A stretch of DNA of 64,000 bases from Paramacrobiotus metropolitanus (GCF_019649055.1 NW_026570273.1:310001-374000), one strand, 5' to 3'; counted from the stretch's first letter, positions 47,718 through 58,594 are shown. The notes: a model not told the origin generated them from the letters alone. Numbers and translations: made by a program.

Positions 47718-49009
47718 CGTCCAATGCAAGAAGAACAATTAGCTAGCTAAGTAAAGTTAAATTCGTGGCAAATTCCCTGAATGGCTTGTTCGCGTTGGCT
47801 CAGTGTGCTTTCTTTGCCATGCCTTGGGAACGCGTGTGACAAGCTGCCGGCCCTGCACACGGCCTGATTGGCGTTTGCGTTTTGTTTTGATCTACCTATC
47901 GGGCGGACGAGCTGCTATTTTATCAGCCCGCTGATTTAGCTCACAGCGGTTCTCATTGTTTTTCTGAAAAACTTCATAAATTTATATAAGTAATGGTTTC
48001 CTCGATTTTTTGGTTAGTTTCTTTTGAGTTGTTGAATTTTTTCTTAGGTGATCGTTTTCCTGTCAGTTTCAATAAGCCTTATAAAAAAATTTGTTTGCTA
48101 AAAAGGCGTTTTCGTCGAAGCAGCCTCGCGGCGAAATGTCTCGGTGTCGAAACGGTTGAAAATAAGTGTCACATGCAGAAGAGATTTTGTTGAAAATAAG
48201 TAAGTTTAAAAATTGTTTTCCCTCACAAGGCTGCTTCCAGCTGTTGTTTATTACGTGGTCCTGTTTGTCTTATGCAGATCGATATGTGTGTGTGCAATAC
48301 ATAGAATACACGGATGGGAAGCGGAAAGTATTTATTTCGCTTCTCATGACTCGTGTGCGACAATACATTTTCAAATATCACAACAGCTTGTAACAGTATC
48401 ATGGCGATAAAATAATTAAATTATTGGGCAAGATGTAAAACCTGGCACTGGCAAGCGCCTATGGCGTTGCCACTGGCATGGCAAGGGATAAAACCTGGTA
48501 TGTTATCCCTCTGGCACGCAATAAAATATGGCTATATGCCGGAAAACTAGAATTATTAAAACCATAACTTTCAGTACGATGTTTTAGCTTTGGTTTCTTG
48601 TAGATAGCTTACCGCACACTAATGTATTACAATTTAGTAATATTAAAGAGGACAGTTTTTTGTATATCCTAATAAAAGACGAAATGACAATGGCAATGCG
48701 AATGTATTGCATTTCCGGCAGAAAGGAACTGACTGATAAACTGCTAAAATAAAAATTAGCGATTAAATTGCAACTTCCACAACAAAATATAAAAAAGATC
48801 TTGTACCATACGTCGTACGGTTATTCGTCGCGGCGAATACGTAATAGAAGTATTACTAAAACTGAATTTTCAAGACATTTCTTATGTGCTGATAATGCAC
48901 TTGTTCAAGTCGATCTCTAACGACCGGCCAAATAGTGATGCCCGACTGTACGGCTGATCTCCATGTCGACGATTTCCGTGGGGTGGAACGCTGATGGCAC
49001 GAGCTCTCT

Positions 49010-49052
49010 CTTCGTACACACACTGCACCTCAGGTGCAGTGTGTGTACGAAG
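49010..49052. repeat. Perfect 21-bp palindrome with 1-base centre
   Basis: CTTCGTACACACACTGCACCT, one C, then its exact reverse complement. It lies just outside the left end of the inner foldback element. Like the palindromes at 37656 and 40327 it has almost no loop and no mismatch. Confidence 0.9.
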
Positions 49053-49069
49053 GGTCATACATATATATT

Positions 49070-50256
49070 AGGGTGCTACTATTGTCACCCCCTCGCACCC
49101 CCTTTTGGCTATTGTCACTCCCTTGCACCCCTTTGTCACTATTGTCACCCCCTTTTTTAAATAAAGTGAACACCACCTTTGTCACCCCGTTGACTATTGC
49201 CACTCCTTGACAAATTCTTATAAAAAACACATTGTTGCTAGCTTGGCCTTGCAGCCAAATTAATTGTAAGTAAGATTGTAAACTACCGGAACGGTACAAA
49301 AAGGTGCCGGCGAGTGGCGGCCACTCAGTGATGTTACCGCGGAAAGAGGGGCAGTCGTTTGTTTACGACTCTGTACCACCGACGTAGGCAGCAGAGATTA
49401 AGAAAGTCTTGAGAACAACCGGTAGCGAGGGCACCAAAATTTACGGTGCGGAATAAACCCGATGGTAAGATGAAAGTTTTTACTACTGGAAATGGCTATT
49501 GTCACTCCCTTGCACCCCCTTCTGACTATTTATTTTAATAAAATAAACACCCCCTTTGACTATTGTCACTCCTTACGACACGCCCTTTCGGCTATTGCCA
49601 CCACCTTTCAATTTATTCCTATAATTTTTCCAGCAGCGGTTCTTTTCCAACTTTGTTCCTGCCGCCATCGGCAGGCCTGGGAAAAGACGCCAGGCGAAGC
49701 TTATTGACACTTAACGCATCGCTAAGATGGATGCGCGGCCCCATTTTTTTTAACATTAAACCTAACATCTTCGAGGGTTTTTAGCTTATGAGCTCCGCAG
49801 CGAATGCGATCGCAAAAAGTCCACAATTATGACCATCCCTTTGATGCTTCACGTACGGAAAGAAAATTTTGGTGCCCTCGCTTCCGGTTGTTCTCAAGAC
49901 TTTCTTAATCTCTGCTGCCTACGTCGGTGGTACAGAGTCGTAAACAAACGGCTGACCCTCTTTCCGCGGTAACATCACTGAGTGGCCGCCACTCGCCGGC
50001 ACCTTTTTGTACCGTTCCGGTAGTTTACAATCTTACTTACAATTAAGTTGGCTGCAAGGCCAAGCTAACAACAGTGTGTTTTTTTATAAGAAATTGTCAA
50101 GGAGTGGCAATAGTCAACGGGGTGACAAAAGTGGTGACTATAGCCTAAGGGGGTGTTCACTTTATTTATAAAAGGGGGTGACAATAGTGACAAAGGGGTG
50201 CAAGGGAGTGACAATAGCCAAAAGGGGGTGCGAGGGGGTGACAATAGTCGCACCCT
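49070..50256. mobile_element. 1.19-kb foldback element (inner, nested)
   Basis: Ends AGGGTGC...GCACCCT, with inverted arms of about 380 bp (49070-49446 and 49864-50256) that stay alike across most of their length. The arm ends are built of repeated words CTATTGTCACCCCCTT and CACTCCCTTGCACCCC. Then comes a unique part shared by both arms (ACCGCGGAAAGAG, GAGTGGCGGCCACTC). The 420-bp middle is non-coding. It resembles foldback-type or long-TIR non-autonomous DNA transposons. Nested in the outer element. Confidence 0.75.
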
Positions 50257-50849
50257 TTACTAATCGTAATTATTGCAGCGAACTTTGTCTGGGCGCCAAC
50301 CGGTGTCTATTAATTAGGCGATTAGGATTTTTGCATTACAGTATTAAGCGTGCACCGTCCATGCCAAATGATTGCAAATCGCGGCATGCAGTGATTCGTG
50401 AAGCGGCGTGGTTTGGAGCCTAGCACAATTTACGAATTCATTCTTTTTGCGGCACGATTACTCATTAATTGCTGATCGAGCTATTCTTGCCGGTGGGGGT
50501 AATTCGTTGAGAAAATTAGTAAGGTCTTGTAACTCTTGTCCATGTGCGGGTTTAAGTATTAGCAGCTATTAATGCAACTGATACCATCGCAATTTTATTA
50601 ATTTTTGGAACTTAGTACAATGGAAGCACCGTGTACTTATTTATTAACCGCTGCGCCATGTGTTTTCTGGCATATACCATATTTTATTGCGTGCCAGAGG
50701 GATAAAATACCAAGTTTTATCCCTTGCCATGCCAGTGGTAACGCCATAGACACTTGCCAGTGCCAGGTTTTACACCCTGCCAAATTATTGCGGGGTGCGT
50801 GCGTGACCCTCACGTGAAACTCTATAGAGCTGCTGCTAAATTTTGCATT

Positions 50850-51351
50850 CGTAATTAGTTAGGCCTTTCTCTGTAGACCTGATCATGCATGTTCTTGGAA
50901 GGTGAATGAGATGGAATGATTTCTTCATTTCATAAACAGTAATTGCTCTTTGAATCGCAGAACAAAAGAAGGCAACAGACTGCAATAACAAGGTGTGTCC
51001 CGATATTAATCCAGAAGGTTCCGCTAATGCAATAATTATTCTCTGAACTTTGTCATCTACTGTATTGAAATTTTCTACAAGATCTACAGCAAGTAACTTA
51101 TTCAAATAAGAATAGTACTCGTATATATACTAGTATTCCTCAATATAATATAATTTATATAAAATATACGCAATAATATATTTATACAATTATTTCACTT
51201 GTAACTGATTGCTCTTAATCGTTGTTGTGATGCATGGCAGCATGCGCACTGGAATGTCTTAATATTTACATGTGGTGTTTTCTGTGTTTAGTATTTGTAG
51301 TTAATAATTTTTAAAGAGCTCACGTCGTGACAGTTGTCGCTAGTGATTATA
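50850..51351. other. Duplicated spacer, related to 40.15-40.45 kb
   Basis: Similar to 40150-40440 (AGACCTGA.CATG.., CTACAGCAAGTAA.TTATT.AAAT), lacking the palindrome present there. Right part is AT-rich. No gene seen. Confidence 0.5.
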
Positions 51352-51575
51352 TGCAGAACTCTTTTACACGCAAGAGAGCAACCATTACTTGCGGCAGCTC
51401 ATTCTTGGCGCAATTAGCTTCCGGATACACGCACTGGCACAAACGCTAGCTCATCCGTGCAAAAGCCGAACATTCCCGTGAACTGCACAGAGAAGAAGAA
51501 ACATTATTCTTCCATGAAAGTTACTGTGCCTTCTTTTCAAATAGAAGGGCAAATATTCTCAGTACAATATAGTCT
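51352..51575 (+). promoter_or_regulatory. Conserved block upstream of GPCR copy (C)
   Basis: Third copy of the block described at 40795-41035, starting 312 bp before the GPCR ATG. Shared words GCAGAACTCTTTTACACGCAAG and CACGCACTGGCACAAACGC. Retained with constant spacing in all three duplicates. Confidence 0.5.
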
Positions 51576-51663
51576 ACACCTTTGCTATTACCAAATATCG
51601 GATGTAGCCGGTTTAACTGCAGCGCTGATGTACCGAACATAAAATTATTATTTTTAGGACACC

Positions 51664-53733
51664 ATGCTGAATTTGACTGCAAAGTACGTCTCCAACGCAA
51701 CCGCTGCCCAAGCGTTTGCCCGTATTAGATGGCTCGACCATCTTCTGACAGTGCTGGTCCCACTAGAAATGATTTATCTCGTGGTCGTTTTCAGCCTTTT
51801 TCTGTCTAGTGAACGCCTGCGCACTTCTTACAATATTTATCTCATCAACATGTTGTTGTGTTATATTGCGACGCTTACTTTGAAATGGGCCACGCTCGTC
51901 AACATGGAGATCACGGGACATGCGATGGAAACTAACGTGGGTTGGTGCGCCGTGCGGATTCTGTACGTTTGGGTCGGTGATCCGCTTGCCGCTTCTGGGC
52001 ACATACTGCTGGCTCTCAGCCGCATCTGGGCGGTGACCTTTCCCATCTCCTACCGCGAGCATCACACGAAACGGGTGGCAATTGCAGCATGTATCCTCAT
52101 GCTAATCGTGGCGGGCGCAACACGTCTGCCTCATTTTGTTATGACCATCACTGAACGTGTTGGTGAGGACGGGAAGATGTGTGTGATTCCAGTTCATGTG
52201 TACTACCTGTTCTTCTCTACCATTCGATATATTTCCATGGTCAGTCTGGTTATCGTGTTCGGATCTGTGCCATATGTGCTCGTATTGCGGCGGATTAAAA
52301 GAAAGAGCGTTGATGTTTGTTCCCCAGGTAGAAAACCACTAACCGCATTCACACATACCGATTAGGGCAAAAGTAATAATTATTTTTCCGACAAACAAAC
52401 TGCACTGAACGGAATACGGGAATAAGGGATAACATCAGAGTATAGGCGCAGACAGACTTTAGGGTTGAAATCACGCTTTCACCATTTCACATTTCACTTT
52501 TCATTTCACTTTCATTTCATAATCACGCGGACCCTCGCGTAAAACGTGAAAGTGAAATGAAATGAAACGTGAAATGCGTGAAATGGTGAAATCGTGAAAT
52601 CGCTTGAAATGATCAAAAGCGGACGAAATTAGAGCGATTCACTATATTTCTTGCAACGAAAATGTTCACTCCGTTGTATTTTTTTGTGTGACCCCTTCTA
52701 ATTCGATTCCCTGCATTAAGCAACACTGCGCGTAAGCATTAATGTTGCAACTGGAAGAGAAGAAAACGTTTTTCGTACGCTTTTAGTGCAGGTAATTTCA
52801 GAATTCAGATATCTAAATGCATAGGTAGCCAAAACGCCTAAGATTTATTTCTACTGTTCTTCCCAGTAATACTGAGAATTCGGCTTATTAAAGAAAACTA
52901 TCCGTGCCAAGGTAGAAGAACTCGGTTTGTCAAACTGGGATCTCGTACAGCGGATAAGAAAGAAATAATTTTTAGAGGTGTTTAGAGTGCAATTAAGATC
53001 AAATGCAAATAACGAAATTTCTCGTCTACTTACAGTTGGACCTCGCGCGGACAAGCTCAAAAGGAGCGCCGCGCGTCCAAATACGACTAGTATCAAACTC
53101 GAAGGAAATTCCGTGCCGCAGTACGCTACTGCGCTGATTCCTTGAATAGAAACGAACATTTTCTTTGTACGCCTTGTTCTTATAAACCGATTACCATTTT
53201 CAAACTTCTACTCCTATAAGTTAAATCATAATAAAACCTGTGAACAGCCTAAAATTCGCATGGCTCACCAAAAATTTTCCAACAACTCTTACAAGACATT
53301 TTCGTTAATGGAGTTGGGCTACAGTAGTTCGATAAGTAACAGTCTATGGTTAGCACGGCTGAGTGCACGGTTACTGCATCAAATTTTACATCACTGTTTC
53401 AGTGTTTTACCTCTCTGTTATATTATCGTAGAGATCCACCGCAACCGCCCACCGCAGTCCAACCGCGCCGGCAAGAACGTCGTTTTCTGCATCTCTTCAG
53501 GCATCAGCCTTGTCATCTGGGGATTTGCTTTGAGTGCCGGGTATTTCTTCCCGAATTGGCGACTGCTTACGGATATCAGTCGGTTATTTGGTAACCTCAA
53601 CTGCGTCCTGAACGCAACCGTCTTCGTTTGCTGCGCACCTTTAACCAAGGAGATCTTCCTGGCTAAACTTAAGCTGCATCGTAGGGGCGACCGCAACCCG
53701 GGCATGACGCAGAAGACAGCATCGTTATTTTAA
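51664..53733 (+). CDS. Class A-like 7TM receptor (GPCR), copy 2
   Basis: Exon 1 is 51664-52327 (664 bp) and exon 2 is 53432-53733 (302 bp), with the same phase-1 junction as copy 1 but a 1.1-kb intron. 321 residues. N-glycosylation sites NLT and NAT, seven hydrophobic segments as in copy 1, LSRIWAVTFPISYREHHTKR after TM3, VIPVHVYYLFF at TM5, WGFALSAGYFFPNW at TM6 and LNATVFVCCAP at TM7. SRI replaces DRY and NATVF replaces NPxxY in both genes, so these are family features rather than decay. A longer open frame begins at 53260 upstream of exon 2, but the acceptor at 53430-53431 keeps phase and matches copy 1. Confidence 0.8.
52480..52612. repeat. GTGAAA-rich inverted repeat in GPCR intron
   Basis: The left half is built of TTTCAC/TTTCATTTCAC words, the right half of GTGAAA/GTGAAATGAAAT words, so the whole folds back on itself around about 52542. 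It lies within intron 1 of GPCR copy 2. Probably a simple-sequence foldback; it could also act as an intronic splicing or transcription element. Confidence 0.7.
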
Positions 53734-55562
53734 TTTGCGCGTGGAAATTTAACTGTAAACGTACTCTACATACGGCAGTACGCTACGCTCCGAGTATTTT
53801 GTTGCATGCAAAACTCCCTTCGATATCATTTATCCTGCTTTAAAATCCCAAACGGCATTTTATTATCAGATAAAATAAATTTTAATTTGAAAACGCTCTG
53901 GTGTGTTTCCGTTGCGCAGTTAATGAGTGTATGTCTGTCGCCGGCAGAAGGTTTACTGGTTATTGGTTTACGATCGAAGAAGCCGCGTAGACTTTCCTGC
54001 CTTCCAAGCAGCTGCAGGTGTCAACTCCAAATTGTAGTTCACTGTAACCGTCGCCATAATCGATGAAAATTATAGCTGTGAAGTTGGTTTGGTTGGGATA
54101 TTCGAAGCACTACGGCATTAAGGCATGCAATCATACACACAAGAAACTACCCAACGGTCACTCAGGTTAAACTGGATAAATTTACGTACAGTAGGAGCTA
54201 TGTTGAACACGAAGAGGGCTTTAAGGATCCGCACCCGTATCCAGCTGACCATCCGCTCTCGAAGTTTCAGTCCGGGACTCCGGCAAAACTACCGGCCCTG
54301 AAATATACAGTCTGGAAAAATTCTCCCTCGAATTTACGGTACAGGTTTATATTGTGAAGGAGAAGACAAAATCTTCGAACTCTATAACACAGTGACTTAT
54401 ATGACAAAAGAGACTTCAGTTTTGTTGGAGTACATGCGAAAAACATGCTAGCCCCCATTTTGCATGAACCTATATGAAAGTATTTTAGAAATTTAATTAC
54501 TGGATCTAATTTCTACCCGGATACGAGCAGCTACTCTGTATTTGCCGGAAATGCAGAACACGAGGTTCAAGAGTCTTCTGCAGTTTGCGCACTTTTTACT
54601 AAATCAACGGTAAACTGCTGCGGATACCTGCAATACTGGAGAACTACTGCGTACTGCGTAGCACAAGCGAGAGTTCATTACCGAGTAAGCTCATCTGTTC
54701 AGATACTGACTTGTTCGATATTATAAACTATTCTACCAAAAGTGCTGTTCTGCAGAAAGCAAATTAGCGTACAATAATGGAGTTTATGCGATACGTGGTG
54801 CACTTATCAAACAAATGCAGCTTTACCAGTTTCCAATAGAATGGCTGTCTGCTGTGCTACATTTTTCAGTCACGCCATCCAACCCTCATTACATTCACCT
54901 TATGCAGTAACCAGAATTAGACAAGGCTAACGTGCATGGATGATTAGAATATTACGGGATGCGTGCGTGGATAGAAACCTTTTAAACGTTATAAAGCGGA
55001 GGTTATATGTTTGTCTATTCTTGCTCTAACTGCGCACATATTGAAACAAATCTCCTCTTCACCGAATAGATTGTGCGTCTTTCTTCCTCATAAACGAAGG
55101 AACAATTTCGGATTTTTGCTAGCACTCATTTTAAAATTGCAGAACAAAAGATTTTTAAGCAATTACTATTTTTATTTAACTGTCTGCTAGTTTGCATTAA
55201 ACCGTGGTAGTCTGTACAATGAGTCTTGTTATCACGCCATACCGTTCAGGGGCGAGTTTCTATTTCAGTTCTAATCTGGAATCTGTCAAATATTTGAGGT
55301 TTAGGAGGTAGTTATTAGTAGTAATACACTAGGCTCGACCGGCATTTAGATGGGGGACGCTGATAAGAGCGTCCAGGGATGACGTCCCGTTTTTCAAAAA
55401 TAATTTAGAAAATTCTGAAAAAATTCCTAATGACCTAGAAAAGTTCGTAAAAATAGGGTAAACATGTGTGAAATAGAGAAACGTGTTTGAACATGAAAGC
55501 TTGAATGCAATGGTGGTATTTATAGCCAGAATAGGAACTGACGGAAAGTTAATTGCTAGCTG
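53734..55562. other. Spacer between the GPCR block and the Polinton-like element
   Basis: 54660-55170 is the second copy of the block at 42540-43050. 53740-54650 shows nothing recognisable. 55170-55560 must contain the left boundary of the Polinton-like element or its leading region. A short hairpin (GGACGCT, six bases, AGCGTCC) lies at about 55357-55376. I could not identify a terminal repeat. Confidence 0.4.
55517..55524 (+). promoter_or_regulatory. TATA box of IAP gene
   Basis: TATTTATA begins 46 bp before the ATG of the IAP-like gene, the same spacing as TATATAAA before the second BIR gene. Confidence 0.45.
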
Positions 55563-56787
55563 ATGGACTTGTACAATCGTATATTATCGTTCCTTGAATG
55601 GGGGTATTCATCTTGGACCCCGCTGGAACTGGCTAAGGCTGGCTTTGAATGTACTGGTTATGAGGACTTGATTACTTGTAGTTATTGTCTTGGAACTATT
55701 GGTGCACGGAACATAAAGGGCACACCGGCTGCAACACATAAAATTTATTTTCCGGATTGTAAAATGTCGAGGTCAGAAAGTGAAGTTACCAGCTGTAGTG
55801 ACACCGAAGCGGACGCAGACGTTTATGATGGAGAGGCTAGTGAGGAGGAATTTGCTGGATTCGAGGAGTACAGCAAGGACATCATTACCAAGGTGTACTG
55901 CCCAAAAATGCAATCCTATGAACGCCGCTTCGCTACTTTTGCTCGTTGGCCAAGCAGTCCACATCAACATCCACAAGAAATGGCTGCAGCGGGTTTTTAT
56001 TTTATAAACTATTGTATACTGACACGCTGTTTTTACTGTGGTATGGGAAGAGATTGCTGGAGAGACAATGAAGACCCTTGGGAGATTCATGCTGCCTTAA
56101 GACCGCAGTGTCCATATTTGATGGAGCAGAAGGGGGAAAGTTTTATAAATATGATTCGGCAGAAGAAACAAAACAAATATAGAAATGCATCTAAAGAAGG
56201 TTAGATTGGCAGTAAAAGAATGAATACCGTATTACAACTAAGCTTTCGATATTGTAGATGAAGACGCGCTGTTGTGGCCAGACAATGTGGCCGAAGAGGA
56301 AAAAATTCTACAAGCTTTACAGTTCTATAGTTGGGAGCACGTGATGGAAGCCTTACGCCGGCGTCCGAGTGCGAGAATCATGGCCCAGTCAGAGCTGGGG
56401 TTTCCCTGGTCTGTTCCTGGCTTGAACAGGGTTGCCGGGACAGCGAAAGGCGTGAAAGGTTATTGGCTTTATATAGTGGCCCTGCATTGCTGAACGGTAA
56501 ACCAGTTTTGTGGTATTAACAGAAATGCGAGAATGAAGGGTAATAGCGAGGAACATCTGCGGGCAGTAAGATAGCATTGGCGACGAATATTCCTACGTTC
56601 TCCAGCAGATCATCTGGCCGAAGTGAAAGACGAAAAGCTGTGTAAAATTTGTTACACAAATGTCATCACGCAGGTTCTATATCCATGTGGTCATTTTGTT
56701 GTTTGCAACTGTTGTGTGAAGGAGTGTGATGGTTGCCCAATGTGTCGTTCGGTCATAAAAAAAATCCTGCCAGTGTATTTTTGTTAA
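55563..56787 (+). CDS. IAP-like protein: two BIR domains and a RING finger, three exons
   Basis: Inhibitor-of-apoptosis type gene of the Polinton-like element. BIR 1 is at about residues 6-66, zinc ligands CSYC, H and C. An acidic linker (EVTSCSDTEADADVYDGEASEE) follows, and BIR 2 is at about 117-190 (CFYC, then H, then CPYL). The C-terminal RING is in a separate exon (CKIC, CGH, CNCC, CPMC). The frame is interrupted between domains. I read this as two phase-1 introns: exon 1 55563-56199, exon 2 56258-56458, exon 3 56606-56787, each with GT-AG ends and matching phase, giving about 339 residues. The alternative is that these are disabling breaks. Such proteins block caspases or ubiquitinate death regulators; viruses and transposons of this group are known to carry them. 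Confidence 0.75.
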
Positions 56788-56833
56788 AAAAAGAACAGGC
56801 TGTGGCTTGCTATTGAAATTTTTTTTGTTTTAT

Positions 56834-56960
56834 GTTAAGCTACCAGGGGATTGAACCCCAGACCTTATCCTATAAAAGTGTTTAGTTTACGAGTAAGCCA
56901 CAACATGTTCTGGTAAAAGTTGATTAAAGTTCTGCATCTATTTGATTACTTACTGGAAAG
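56834..56960. other. Short spacer with a tRNA-like T-arm
   Basis: On the minus strand GGGGTTCAATCCCC followed by TGGTAGC looks like a tRNA T-arm and acceptor end. I could not fold a complete cloverleaf (anticodon loop one base too long, no matching 5' acceptor strand). Confidence 0.25.
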
Positions 56961-57600
56961 CCACAACGCAATATGCGCACAAGGAACTGGCAGCGACGGA
57001 ATTGACCAATAATAATTAAGAGTAGTTGCATTACTACCAGCGTTATGTATCAGCGTTCACGGAAGTTAGTCAAACATTCATGGTTGTTACAGGACGTACA
57101 AGGAACAAGCAGCATTGGACATGACCAAGATATGGTAACGTCTATTGCTGAAGTTCCGTGGTACACGTCCTCCCCATAGTTGCAAAGCCAATACTTTTCA
57201 AATTCGAATTCACATAGAGGTGTACATGGAACTGGTGGCTATGGAAATGACCAATTATAATTGAGGTAATTTCCATTACTACCAGCGCTACGTATCAACT
57301 CTCATAAAAGCCTGTCAAACATTCAAAAATATTGCAGGACGTACAAAGAACCAATAATAATGATGGATATGACCAACGTGCGGTAATGTCCATCATTATG
57401 GCTCCATGGTACAGACCATCGACATAATTATAAAGCCTATACCCTGAGTTCTGAATCGCATTGAGGTGAACATGGAGCTAGTCGCAATGGAAATGACCAA
57501 TAGAAATTACGGTGATGTCCATTACTACCAGCGCAATGTACAACTCACACAAAAGTGGAACGGGAATTACGGATCGTAATAGGTTAGATATGTGATCAAA
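56960..57600. repeat. Three degenerate tandem copies of a ~240-bp unit
   Basis: Words CATTACTACCAGCG (about 57030, 57275, 57515), GGACGTACAA (57092, 57336) and GAAATGACCAAT (57247, 57490) recur in the same order. In one frame the units read similar peptides (ITTS.MYQ, LQDVQ.T, PWY) broken by stops, so the unit may once have been coding or may be an origin-like or regulatory repeat of the element. Confidence 0.6.
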
Positions 57601-57638
57601 TTCGTTTCAAAGCAGTTCCTGGTAACTGAACTGGTTTC

Positions 57639-57890
57639 GGTCCTGCTCAATAGTCGTAGTAAGCTACATGGATTCGATCAATCCAGTTTAACTCAACTAC
57701 GATTACAGAGCAATACCGTATATATGAACAAATAAACAAGTGAAAACTCTGCAGGGTCATAGTATGAACCCTGCTCAGGTCAGTAAAAAAGAAAAAGAAA
57801 TATGGAGCCCAAAAGGTCACGGCGCTGACGGTCCTGCTTAGTAATCGTAGTCAGTCCAAAGGATTCGGTCAATTCATTTGAACTGATCTA
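57639..57890. repeat. Direct repeat, ~60 bp, spaced 190 bp
   Basis: GGTCCTGCTCAATAGTCGTAG and its following 40 bases (57639 onward) recur with changes at about 57829 onward (GGTCCTGCTTAGTAATCGTAG; then GATTCGGTCAATTCATTTGAACT against GATTCGATCAATCCAGTTTAACT). Non-coding, within the Polinton-like element. Confidence 0.55.
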
Positions 57891-58111
57891 AAATATCCAA
57901 GCAATATTGTGACGGGGAATGGCGGGCGAGACAAGGTCGCTAGGGCCATAATATCCAACTGGCACCGAACAACTCTGAACCACTTTATACACCAAAGTTG
58001 GTTCAAGAACGGAAGACGACTGATTTTTGCTGTTGGAAATATTGGGCTTTATATACCATGTTTGAGAACTGCTGACCGGAAATGGCAGATACTATCTTTG
58101 TTGTAAGCTGG

Positions 58112-58118
58112 TATATAA
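58112..58118 (+). promoter_or_regulatory. TATA box of unknown gene A
   Basis: TATATAA lies 54 bp before the ATG at 58166. Its presence inside the longer open frame starting at 58082 is one reason to prefer the internal start. Confidence 0.45.
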
Positions 58119-58165
58119 GAGCTGAAATGTTTGCAACTGTGGCTACCATAAAGCATGTCACTACC

Positions 58166-58594
58166 ATGGCGCAGATGTACGACAACACATTAGCGGTAAT
58201 GTATGAGGCCGAGATTTTGCCTTTTGCAGGTTCCTATAGCCAACTGCAGTGGAGTTTGGCTGGAAATGTAAAGGCCAACGTGATAACGTTTAAGGGGAAG
58301 TTTGATTGGATGGAGATTGAAGGTCAACAAGGAGAGCGGTTAATATTCATCCATCTTTTACCGACGGAGGCAAAGAAACTACACGAAGCGTTGACTCCGC
58401 GAAAGACATCCATCCGGCTGAAGTCCGTCGAAGGATTAAGCTGGGACATGGAAGTGGAAGCTACAACATACTGCTCAAAGTTATTGTTAAATCATCCAGT
58501 GATGGTGCTGGAGCTGCCTTTATTGGCCCAAAAGAAGTTGTGTAACATTCTACAGGCGTATGAGCGCGAAATAACTGAAGCGTGTGCTGGCTAG
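58166..58594 (+). CDS. Unknown protein A of a duplicated pair
   Basis: 142 residues from the ATG at 58166. An upstream ATG at 58082 would add 28 residues but includes the TATA box, and the downstream start gives the same layout as its neighbour. It is a paralogue of the 58725 gene: MYEAEILPF against MYGAVIKPL, then NVITFKGKFDWMEIEGQQG against NIITGKGGRFKRLQLVDEQ, and later a shared WDMEVE / WTLEIE strand and a C-terminal helix (LLAQKKLCNILQAYEREI). Predicted alternating strands with one terminal helix, no zinc ligands, no signal peptide. AATAAA at 58617-58622 follows the stop. Function not recognised; the gene lies among accessory genes of the element. Confidence 0.6.
   Translation: MAQMYDNTLAVMYEAEILPFAGSYSQLQWSLAGNVKANVITFKGKFDWMEIEGQQGERLIFIHLLPTEAKKLHEALTPRKTSIRLKSVEGLSWDMEVEATTYCSKLLLNHPVMVLELPLLAQKKLCNILQAYEREITEACAG

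Larger units (their letters stand above)
48420..50785. mobile_element. 2.4-kb inverted-repeat element (outer)
   Basis: About 48420-48545 and 50664-50785 are inverted copies of each other (AAAACCTGGCACTGGCAAG, GCCACTGGCATGGCAAGGG, TCTGGCACGCAATAAAATATGG). Between them is non-coding sequence plus a second, complete inverted-repeat element. No transposase frame is seen and the target duplication is not clear, so type is unknown. Confidence 0.6.

Noticed and set aside
52851-53159. 102-codon minus-strand frame within the GPCR intron
   Set aside because: Wholly intronic to GPCR copy 2, no similarity to anything recognised.
53260-53431. Continuous frame before GPCR exon 2 as an alternative start or exon
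   Set aside because: The matching gene has no such extension, and the AG at 53430-53431 gives the same phase and exon length (302 bp) as in copy 1.
56834-56930. A tRNA gene on the minus strand
   Set aside because: Only the T-arm and acceptor 3' half look right. The anticodon loop is the wrong size and no 5' acceptor strand pairs with GGTAGC.
58082-58165. Upstream ATG for unknown protein A
   Set aside because: The extension contains a TATATAA box and has no counterpart in the paralogue 58725-59177.
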